NCBI GenBank assembly: GCA_038118725.1
Contig: JAYOIK010000066.1
Location: 1 to 30,185, forward strand
Origin: JADHLJ01 sp038118725
GTDB lineage: Bacteria; Pseudomonadota; Alphaproteobacteria; Thalassobaculales; Thalassobaculaceae
Reading direction: 5' to 3'
DNA length: 30,185 nucleotides
Positions 24,064-30,185 of the stretch are shown piece by piece; position 1 is the stretch's first letter; the number at the start of each line of letters is the position of its first letter. The notes below the pieces were generated by a model. The model was not told where the DNA came from. It did not search any database and was given only the letters and a program-made list of their open reading frames with translations. Both the position numbers and the translations under genes were made by a program.

Positions 24064-25890
24064 TCACCCCGTGTCCGCGATCTCCTCGACCGGCGGACGC
24101 AGGCGCCAGAAGGTGACCGGGGTCTCGAAGCCGCGAAGCAATTGGGTGTCCTCTGTGAGATACCGTCCCTCCAGCAGCGCCGCGACGGCGGGATCCTCGG
24201 TCATGGCCTGGCTCAACACGACCTCACCGGCCTCGCTCTCGTTCTGCAGGCGCGCGGCCATGTTCACGGTGCCGCCGAAATAGTCGAGGCGATCATTCAT
24301 GGTCACCGCGATGGTGGAGCCCACATGCACCCCGGCCTTGATGGCGATCGGCATGCTCTTGTTATCGCGGTTGAACGCGCCGAGCCGGGTTTGAATGGCG
24401 ATGGCGCAGCGCAAACCATCCGCCGGGTCGGCGAAAGCCGCCATGACCGCGTCGCCAATAGTTTTCACCACGCTGCCGTCATGCTCGCGGACCAAGGTCG
24501 CGAGAAACTCGAAATGCTCGCGCACCAAGCCATAGGCCGGCGCGTCGCCTACATCCTCGTAGAGCGCGGTTGAGCCCTTCAGGTCGGTGAACAAGAGCGT
24601 GACCTGGGCGATCGATACCTCGTCGCCGCCCTTCAGCACCGCGTCCGAGAACAGGTGGCGAAACGCCTGCATCGTCGTCGCCCGGTGCGCGGTCAGGGCG
24701 TCGGAGGCCCAGTTGCGGGATTCGACCACCAAGGTCCGGCGGCGATCGTTCCGGTTCTCAAGGCGAAGCCGGCCCGGCGAGGACGGCGTGGCGGCCGCCC
24801 GGATGCCGTCGGACGTGAATATCAGCGCCGGAAAATCACCACCGGAATAGTCGAAATGCAGCTCGGGCCCGGTCTCCAGCGTGCGGGCCCGAAACGGGCC
24901 GGGAGCGAGGGTCGCGTCGACTTCCTCGACGGCACCGGCCTCCACGGTGACCTGGGCCTGGATATGCGGCGTGGTCATCGGGCCGAACAGACAGAACTCC
25001 CCATGCACGACCTGACGAACGCTCGGCGCGGGCTGGAAGGTCAGCTCGACATTGCGCGAGAAATCCCGGTCATAGGCAATATTGCAGGACGGGCAATGCG
25101 CGCCCTTCGGCAGTTCGTCGAGCGCATGAGTGGCCAGTTTCGCGCCTCGACATCGCGGACAGAGCAGATCCCAGCGGCTTTCCAGAAGGCCGTCCTTGAC
25201 AGCCTCCAGACAAAGCTCGACCACATGGCGCTCCGGCACCTCCCAAAGCCGCGCGAGGGTCAGCGGACGGATCCGCATCAGGTCGATCTCCTGCGCGGTC
25301 AACAGCCATTCAGCCAGCCGAGCCCCCAATCCATGGCCGTAACGCGAGGTATCGATGCGGGCGATGGCGTTGTCGAGCCTTGCCCGGTGATCAGCGTCGG
25401 GCTCCAACGGCTTGCCCTCATAGGCGGTGACCCGCTCGCCGGCGGCCCAGCTTTCCACCTGCTCGGCGGCGGCGTTGAAGTCGCGCTCGGCGGCCTTGAA
25501 AAAACCGAGCTTGAGCAAGAGGTTTCCAAGCAATCCCTTCGGGACGACCTCCAGTGAATAGCGACAGACCGAGCCGCCATCGTCGGTATCCTCGAACCGG
25601 GCAATCACCTTCAGGCTCTTGAGCGGCCCCTTGCTGAACACGCGGAGGTGGCGGAACCACTGTTGGTGGACCCATTCCTGGGGGATATCCTCCCAAGCCA
25701 AGGCAACGGGTCCGATCCGCGCGGAGGCGAAGAACCGGATCGATCCGTCGGATTGCTTCTCCTCGCGGATATCGTGCTTCGGTAAGCCGACGAACTCGTT
25801 ATAGCGGGCGGTATCGGCGATGGCCTCCCAGACCTTGGCGCGGGGCGCCTTGAAACGGCGCTCGAAAGCGTGGCTGACAATCGAACCCAC
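24064..25890 (-). CDS. Class III adenylate cyclase with SRPBCC and zinc-ribbon N-terminal region
   Basis: A 608-residue soluble protein. Residues about 5-150 look like a SRPBCC (START-like) lipid/ligand pocket. Residues about 165-395 match the DUF5939-type middle region and contain a zinc ribbon (Cys244/Cys247, Cys266/Cys269). Residues about 425-600 form the cyclase domain: metal aspartates Asp436 (LLFTDLKGST) and Asp480 (KTIGDAVM), adenine-selecting Lys476/Asp536, transition-state Asn543 and Arg547 (VNMAARL). All catalytic residues for making cAMP are there. The start codon is GTG, four bases from the stop of DUF455. This suggests control of cAMP by a hydrophobic ligand (inference). Confidence 0.9.
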   Translation of the reverse strand: MGSIVSHAFERRFKAPRAKVWEAIADTARYNEFVGLPKHDIREEKQSDGSIRFFASARIGPVALAWEDIPQEWVHQQWFRHLRVFSKGPLKSLKVIARFEDTDDGGSVCRYSLEVVPKGLLGNLLLKLGFFKAAERDFNAAAEQVESWAAGERVTAYEGKPLEPDADHRARLDNAIARIDTSRYGHGLGARLAEWLLTAQEIDLMRIRPLTLARLWEVPERHVVELCLEAVKDGLLESRWDLLCPRCRGAKLATHALDELPKGAHCPSCNIAYDRDFSRNVELTFQPAPSVRQVVHGEFCLFGPMTTPHIQAQVTVEAGAVEEVDATLAPGPFRARTLETGPELHFDYSGGDFPALIFTSDGIRAAATPSSPGRLRLENRNDRRRTLVVESRNWASDALTAHRATTMQAFRHLFSDAVLKGGDEVSIAQVTLLFTDLKGSTALYEDVGDAPAYGLVREHFEFLATLVREHDGSVVKTIGDAVMAAFADPADGLRCAIAIQTRLGAFNRDNKSMPIAIKAGVHVGSTIAVTMNDRLDYFGGTVNMAARLQNESEAGEVVLSQAMTEDPAVAALLEGRYLTEDTQLLRGFETPVTFWRLRPPVEEIADTG

Positions 25891-25893
25891 CGC

Positions 25894-26727
25894 TCAGGAA
25901 ACCTTTCGGGCTAAAAACTCGTCGCCGAGCGGGCCATAAAAGGCGGCGGAAAATCCCGCCGCGTCGCGCGCCTCGATATTGAAGGGCGGCTTGACCCCGC
26001 CCTTGAAATATCGACGCACCAGCGCCTGCCAGCAGCTAACCGGATCGCCTCCCTTTTGCCGGACGACGTGGTCGAACCAACGCTTGCCGACCGCCACATG
26101 ACCGATCTCGTCACGATAAATGATCTCGAGAATATCCGCGCTCGCATCGTCGCCGACGGAGCGTAGCCGGGCGATCATCGCCGGGGTCACGTCCAATCCC
26201 CGGGCCTCCAGCACCAGGGGCACGACCGCGAGGCGCGCCAAAAGGTCATGCGCCGTCGCCGCCGCCGCCGCCCAGAGCCCGTCATGCGCCGGCAAGGCCC
26301 CGTAGGAGGATCCCAGTTCTCCGAGGCGCGCGGAAAGCAAAACGAAATGCTTGGATTCCTCATCGGCGACGCGAACCCAGTCATCGTGAAAGGCCCCGGG
26401 CAATCCTTCCCTCGAGAACCGCGCGACCATGTCCCAGGCAAGATCAATGGCGTTAAGCTCGATATGGGCCAGCGCGTGCAACAAGGCAATGCGACCGGCG
26501 GGAGCGGCGGAGATCTTGCGCTTGGGTAGATCTCGGGGAAGCAACAGCCGCGGGCTCTCGGGCCTGGCCGGACGCCCCGGCGGGGACGCCTCGCCGACAT
26601 CACGGATCACCCCATCGCGCCATAGGCCGGCGAAGGTCCGGCCACGCGAGACTTTCTCCAAGGGAGCCGCGGCGCTCAAAACGTCGACGGCGGCCTCGCT
26701 AAGTGATGGAGCCGGATCGTTAGCCAT
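25894..26727 (-). CDS. DUF455 ferritin-like protein
   Basis: A 277-residue, mostly helical protein with the di-iron ligand pattern of the ferritin-like fold: HIE (Glu90), EESKH (Glu124/His127) and DEIGH (Glu207/His210). The family is common in proteobacteria and near MiaE-like hydroxylases in structure; its substrate is not established. The ATG at 26727 gives normal family length; longer frames run through the divergent hisI promoter region. It is followed immediately by the cyclase gene (three bases between), so the two are probably one transcript. Confidence 0.85.
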   Translation of the reverse strand: MANDPAPSLSEAAVDVLSAAAPLEKVSRGRTFAGLWRDGVIRDVGEASPPGRPARPESPRLLLPRDLPKRKISAAPAGRIALLHALAHIELNAIDLAWDMVARFSREGLPGAFHDDWVRVADEESKHFVLLSARLGELGSSYGALPAHDGLWAAAAATAHDLLARLAVVPLVLEARGLDVTPAMIARLRSVGDDASADILEIIYRDEIGHVAVGKRWFDHVVRQKGGDPVSCWQALVRRYFKGGVKPPFNIEARDAAGFSAAFYGPLGDEFLARKVS

Positions 26728-26876
26728 GGGCCGAATTCTAGCAACGATCCGAGATGATCGCGAGCTTGGAAACGCCATATGGCGCGCGACCCCGCAACAT
26801 TGGCTTGCGCGCACCATCGCGACAACGCTATCGATGGACGATTGCACAATCCAGCCCCAAGCTTGGGAGACCTATC

Positions 26877-27353
26877 GTGGCGACGCCCATCACTCAATCA
26901 AGCGTTTCCTTCGGGGAGCGAGGTTCGAGGCGGGAAATCGAGGAAGGCGTTCTTCTCACGCCGAAGTTCGATTCCGACGGGCTGATCCCCTGCGCGGTCA
27001 CCGACCACCAATCCGGCGCGGTATTGATGTTCGCCTATATGAACGCTCAAGCGCTCGCCCTGACCATGGAAACCGGCGAGGCGCACTATTGGAGCCGGTC
27101 GAGGAGCGAGCTTTGGAAAAAGGGCGCGACAAGCGGTCATGTCCAAAAAGTCGTCGACCTTCGGATCGACTGCGACCAGGACGCGTTGTGGATGGTTGTC
27201 GAGCAAACCGGAGCGGCTTGCCACGTGGGATACAAGTCCTGCTTCTATCGCTCGATCCCGGTGGGTCCGCGCACGATCGGCGGCGCGGCGGCGCTTGAGT
27301 TCCAGGAAAGCGACAAAGCCTTCGACCCGGCGGTGGTCTACGATAAGAGCTAA
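26877..27353 (+). CDS. hisI: Phosphoribosyl-AMP cyclohydrolase HisI
   Basis: A 158-residue cytosolic enzyme of histidine synthesis that opens the purine ring of phosphoribosyl-AMP. The motifs are complete: MFAYMN, WSRSRSELWKKGATSGH, the magnesium site DCDQD (Asp98/Asp100/Asp102) and the zinc cysteines Cys99, Cys115 and Cys122. The start is a GTG at 26877 with GGGAG seven bases upstream; the longer frame from 26754 adds a region with no family match. No other his genes are in view. It precedes cdd by 32 bases. Confidence 0.95.
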   Translation: MATPITQSSVSFGERGSRREIEEGVLLTPKFDSDGLIPCAVTDHQSGAVLMFAYMNAQALALTMETGEAHYWSRSRSELWKKGATSGHVQKVVDLRIDCDQDALWMVVEQTGAACHVGYKSCFYRSIPVGPRTIGGAAALEFQESDKAFDPAVVYDKS

Positions 27354-27385
27354 ACCGCGAAGCCAACCTGTATGGACCTCACGCC

Positions 27386-27946
27386 ATGAACGAAACCGTC
27401 GAGTTGACACTGCCGGCGCTGGAAGTTCCTGACCACCGGGTGGAGACTCCAGCGGGCGCGATCAGGGTCCCGGGCATCAGGCTTCCCGAGAAGCGGGTTT
27501 CGGTTGACGCCGCCCTGGTGGCGAAACTCATTGACCATGCCCGCGAGGCGGCAAGGCTGGCTCATGCTCCCCATTCCGACTTTCACGTCGGCGCCGCGAT
27601 TATCATGGCCGACGATCCTGACGCCACGATCTTCAGCGCCGCGAATATCGAGAACAGCTCCTATGGAGTAACCGTCTGCGGCGAAAGAAACGCCTTGTTC
27701 GCGGCGGCGTCGAAAGGCTTCAGACGCGTCAGGTACCTGGCGCTGTCGACGGTGGATGCCCTTGATGCCCCTTTATCGGAACGCAGCCCCTGCGGCGCTT
27801 GCAGACAAGCGATCCGAGAGTTCACCGAGCACGATGTCGCGATAGACGAAGCCTTGATCCTGATCGATACGGGCGATCCGGGGGTGCTTTGCGACGTCAT
27901 GGACATTCAGCGGCTTTTGCCGCATGGATTCACATTCGCCGGTTAG
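27386..27946 (+). CDS. cdd: Cytidine deaminase
   Basis: A 186-residue zinc enzyme that converts cytidine/deoxycytidine to uridine/deoxyuridine in pyrimidine salvage. Zinc ligands Cys98, Cys136 and Cys139 (VCGER and PCGACRQ) and catalytic Glu100 are present, along with the substrate segment ANIENSSYG. The core matches the 130-residue tetrameric class, but it carries an extra 38 residues at the N-terminus (LPALEVPDHRVETPAGAI) with no clear family match. No good ribosome site is seen before 27386, so the start is less certain than the identity. Confidence 0.9.
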   Translation: MNETVELTLPALEVPDHRVETPAGAIRVPGIRLPEKRVSVDAALVAKLIDHAREAARLAHAPHSDFHVGAAIIMADDPDATIFSAANIENSSYGVTVCGERNALFAAASKGFRRVRYLALSTVDALDAPLSERSPCGACRQAIREFTEHDVAIDEALILIDTGDPGVLCDVMDIQRLLPHGFTFAG

Positions 27947-27976
27947 AAATCTCGCGACCAATGATGGAGACGAGGC

Positions 27977-28975
27977 TTGGCCAGGAGTACTCACACAATC
28001 CCGAGCCCACATGGCGCGCGTTTCTCGATCCCGGTTTCGGTGACCGACGATATCGACCCCGCTTTCCAGTTTCATGAATTGGACGCCGCGCGCGACTACT
28101 ACGATGATCAGAGCTATGTCGTGTTCCGTGGTTTGGTCCCCGAGGATACCTGCGATGCCGCGCGCGCGACATTCGCCGAGGACGTTAAACCCTATCCCGG
28201 CTTCCTCTATCGCCAGGCCACCGTCCGCGCGCAACGCCACGTTTTCACCGCCGCGGGTCATATGCTGAACAGCCTGATCAACATCCAAGACAATCGTCGA
28301 CCGCGGCTCCTCGGGTTTCGCGAAGCCGTGATGGCCGCGCTCACTCATGAACGACTTACGCAAGCGGCCGACGCTCTGCTTGGGGAGCGTGGCACGATCG
28401 TCCAAACGATGTATTTCGAGGGAAACCCGGTAACCTGGGCGCATCAGGATTCATACTATCTCGACGCTGAAACCCCGGGGCGCATGACAGCCGCGTGGGT
28501 CGCCTTGGAAGACATTCATCCAGGCGCGGGACGTTTCTTCGTATACCCGAAAAGCCATGAAGTGAAAGACGCGCCAAGCGATGGCCCCATGGACGTCGCG
28601 TATAACCATGATCGATACAAGGCGTGGGTGTTGGCGTTGATCGAGGCCAATAGCCTGGAATGCCGAGCGCCGGCCATTGCAAAGGGCAACGTGCTGTTCT
28701 GGAACTCAAGAACCATTCACGGCAGCCTCGAGACCACCGAGGCCCAAGCGAGCCGAAACTCGCTAACGGCGCACATCATTCCCCAGTCCCAAAGATTCCT
28801 ACAGCTACGTAGCCGGATCAGGCCGCTTCGCCTAAAAAGCATTAACGGCGTTCGCGTGCATCACCCCAAGGATCAGGAACAGCTTGTTAATCGGCTGATT
28901 TTCGCTTTTGAGTGTCACTGTCCCTGGCTCGCCTACACTATGAAGGATATCGCGGTGAAACTTCTGACCCGCTAA
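27977..28975 (+). CDS. Phytanoyl-CoA dioxygenase (PhyH) family protein
   Basis: A 332-residue Fe(II)/2-oxoglutarate oxygenase. Iron ligands His156 and Asp158 (WAHQDSYY) and His248 (RTIHGSLE), and the 2-oxoglutarate arginine Arg260 (ASRNSLTAH), are all visible, as is the PGAGRFFVYPKSH strand. The start is TTG at 27977 with GGAG seven bases upstream; no ATG occurs before the conserved region. Family members hydroxylate acyl-CoAs or natural-product intermediates; the substrate cannot be named. It converges with the TfoX-N gene, 13 bases away. Confidence 0.85.
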   Translation: MARSTHTIPSPHGARFSIPVSVTDDIDPAFQFHELDAARDYYDDQSYVVFRGLVPEDTCDAARATFAEDVKPYPGFLYRQATVRAQRHVFTAAGHMLNSLINIQDNRRPRLLGFREAVMAALTHERLTQAADALLGERGTIVQTMYFEGNPVTWAHQDSYYLDAETPGRMTAAWVALEDIHPGAGRFFVYPKSHEVKDAPSDGPMDVAYNHDRYKAWVLALIEANSLECRAPAIAKGNVLFWNSRTIHGSLETTEAQASRNSLTAHIIPQSQRFLQLRSRIRPLRLKSINGVRVHHPKDQEQLVNRLIFAFECHCPWLAYTMKDIAVKLLTR

Positions 28976-28988
28976 TCCTCTCGATCCC

Positions 28989-29339
28989 TTATAACTTGGC
29001 ATCCTTGCGCGCCTGATCCCTCCGACCCGCGCCCACGCCGAGCCGGGCCCAATCGAGCAGCTCTTCGTCATCGTCCAGGGCCTGATCGGGCAACGTATAA
29101 TAAGGCATCGGCTTGCGGCCCTCGCGGGGCTGAAACGGTTCCATGCCCTCGGCCTCGAATGCCGGTCGGGTTTCATCATCGATCTTGATGTAGATCTGAT
29201 CTCGAAACACCAACGCGCAGATCACGCCGTCGCAATACAGCGACAATCCGCTAAACAGCCGGCGCACTTCCAGCATGCCGAGCGGCGCCAGGCGTTCAAG
29301 GACATGGGCAACGTGTTCCGGCACCCGAGGCGGGGCCAT
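28989..29339 (-). CDS. TfoX N-terminal domain protein
   Basis: A 116-residue protein with the TfoX/Sxy N-terminal domain: LGMLEVRRLFSGLSLYCDGV, then IYIKIDDETRPAFEAEGM and MPYYTLPD. In gammaproteobacteria Sxy regulates competence genes with CRP. Stand-alone N-terminal domains in alphaproteobacteria are of unclear role. The ATG at 29339 lies one base after the bcp stop, so it is probably translated from the same transcript. Confidence 0.88.
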   Translation of the reverse strand: MAPPRVPEHVAHVLERLAPLGMLEVRRLFSGLSLYCDGVICALVFRDQIYIKIDDETRPAFEAEGMEPFQPREGRKPMPYYTLPDQALDDDEELLDWARLGVGAGRRDQARKDAKL

Positions 29340-29340
29340 C

Positions 29341-29805
29341 TCAGAGTGCCTTGGCCGCGTCCAGCACCTCCTCGACATGGCCCTTGACCTTGACCTTGCG
29401 CCAGATGCCGCGGACCACGCCGTCCGCGTCGATGAGAAATGTCGCGCGCTCGATCCCCATGTATTTGCGGCCATACATGTTCTTCTCGACCCAGGTGCCA
29501 TAGGACTCGCAAACCGATCCATCCTCGTCGGCGCCGAGCGTGAAGGGAAGATCGTACTTCGCCTTGAACTTGTCATGTCGGGCGACGCTGTCCTTGGAGA
29601 CGCCGACAATGGCCGCGTTGGCGCCGGTGAAATCCGGCAACGCATCACGAAAACCGCAAGCTTCCTTGGTGCATCCGGGCGTGTCGTCCTTCGGATAAAA
29701 ATACAAAATCACGTTCTTGCCCTTCAAACCGGCAAGCGAAACTTCCCCGCCCCCGTCCGACGGCATGGTGAAATCCGGTGCCTTTTCGCCAAGTTCGATC
29801 GCCAT
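29341..29805 (-). CDS. bcp: Thioredoxin-dependent peroxiredoxin (BCP/PrxQ)
   Basis: A 154-residue antioxidant enzyme that reduces hydroperoxides. The peroxidatic Cys45 (TPGCTKEAC) and the resolving Cys50 five residues on define the PrxQ subclass. The thioredoxin fold (VILYFYPKDD, ATFLIDADGVV) is complete. GGAG seven bases before the ATG is a clear ribosome site. It lies 12 bases after the partial PhyH gene and just before the TfoX-N gene. Confidence 0.97.
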   Translation of the reverse strand: MAIELGEKAPDFTMPSDGGGEVSLAGLKGKNVILYFYPKDDTPGCTKEACGFRDALPDFTGANAAIVGVSKDSVARHDKFKAKYDLPFTLGADEDGSVCESYGTWVEKNMYGRKYMGIERATFLIDADGVVRGIWRKVKVKGHVEEVLDAAKAL

Positions 29806-29817
29806 TTTAATCTCCGT

Positions 29818-30185
29818 TCAGGGTGCGGTTCCCGTGCTCTCGCCGCGGTACACCTCGCCGTTGGCATCCAAACGCGCGGGATACATGTTCATATAATGCA
29901 CAATTCTTGGTCGGTCATGATGGTTCGGTCGACTGCCATGCGGCAAGGCTCCATGCCAGATAATCAGATCGCCCGCGCGTCCCGCGATCGGATGCGGACC
30001 AAGCGCTTCCAGATCTTGGGCGTTCGGGTCCGCGCCCTCCGGCAAGCCCTCCAGCCATTCCTTCAGGCGATGATGAAACCCCGGCACCACCGAGAAAGCC
30101 CCTTGGTCCTCTCGGGTATCGGTCAAATACAAAATCCCTTGGGTTGCCAAGCGTTCGGGATAGCGAAAGTCAAAATCCCAGTGCA
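29818..30185 (-). CDS. Phytanoyl-CoA dioxygenase (PhyH) family protein, N-terminus beyond the window
   Basis: The frame is open to the window edge and gives the C-terminal 122 residues of a PhyH-type oxygenase. The iron-binding HxD motif (HWDFDF) lies at the very edge (30183-30166), followed by GAFSVVPGFHHRLKEWL, the distal histidine region LPHGSRPN and an arginine in RPRIVHYMNMYPA. It is only distantly like the other PhyH protein at 27977. The real start is outside the window. The stop lies 12 bases before bcp on the same strand, so the pair is probably co-transcribed. Confidence 0.85.
   Translation of the reverse strand, partial: HWDFDFRYPERLATQGILYLTDTREDQGAFSVVPGFHHRLKEWLEGLPEGADPNAQDLEALGPHPIAGRAGDLIIWHGALPHGSRPNHHDRPRIVHYMNMYPARLDANGEVYRGESTGTAP

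Noticed and set aside
23260..24573. Several overlapping open frames in the repeat region with similar peptides
   Set aside because: They are translations of the 306-bp repeat and its inverted arms, run through the N gap, and lack ribosome sites or domains.

Overview
The window looks like a chromosomal contig from a high-GC alphaproteobacterium, probably Rhodospirillales-like and probably from a draft or metagenome assembly. The reasons are the GC-rich third positions, the Shine-Dalgarno use, the yggT-DUF167-folD, DUF1194, DUF455 and 'PNGDI' small-protein families, the many 2-oxoglutarate/phytanoyl-type dioxygenases, and two 100-base N gaps. The genus is inference; no rRNA is present. I see no phage, plasmid, integron, transposase or CRISPR array.

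Layout. 1-1573: the start of an unidentified minus-strand gene, a divergent alpha/beta hydrolase with an N-terminal SCP2-like domain, and a hairpin terminator. 1582-1699: tRNA-Ala(CGC) on the minus strand with a recognisable promoter. 1751-4156: a secreted MORN-repeat protein divergent from yggT, DUF167 and folD. 4153-5240: a DUF3253 protein and a NnrU-family membrane protein split by a one-base frameshift. 5267-6313: an acetylpolyamine amidohydrolase-like HDAC-fold enzyme. 6335-8430: a minus-strand run of GDSL esterase (tesA-like), thpR and a DUF1194 VWA protein. It is divergent from a YbbA/YbbP-type ABC transporter (8429-11706), the same tesA/ybbAP arrangement as in E. coli. 11802-12095: a small exported protein.

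12243-18603 is the most distinctive accessory block, all on the plus strand: a ketopantoate-reductase-like enzyme, a DUF917 protein, a hydantoinase/oxoprolinase-family protein (interrupted by an assembly gap that can be closed on paper), a TauD-family dioxygenase and a luciferase-like flavin monooxygenase that is a pseudogene as sequenced. Together they look like a small catabolic pathway for an unidentified cyclic or conjugated substrate. 18626-22219 is one very long tandem-fused ABC exporter (CydD-like plus CydC-like halves) on the minus strand, divergent from a two-domain VOC protein (22398-23279).

23300-24045 is non-coding and carries two copies of a 306-bp repeat with perfect 26-bp inverted arms; the second gap lies inside it. 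24064-26727 (minus) has a SRPBCC/zinc-ribbon/class III adenylate cyclase and a DUF455 ferritin-like protein. 26877-28975 (plus) has hisI, cdd and a phytanoyl-CoA dioxygenase-like protein. 28989-30185 (minus) has a second PhyH-type dioxygenase (cut by the window end), the peroxiredoxin bcp and a TfoX-N protein in one tight run.

Two results matter most for reuse. Both N gaps look like joining artefacts: a 55-bp duplicated flank at the first, and a repeat period that becomes exactly 306 bp if the second is removed. Two genes (NnrU, LLM monooxygenase) carry frame-breaking lesions that should be checked in reads before being called pseudogenes.
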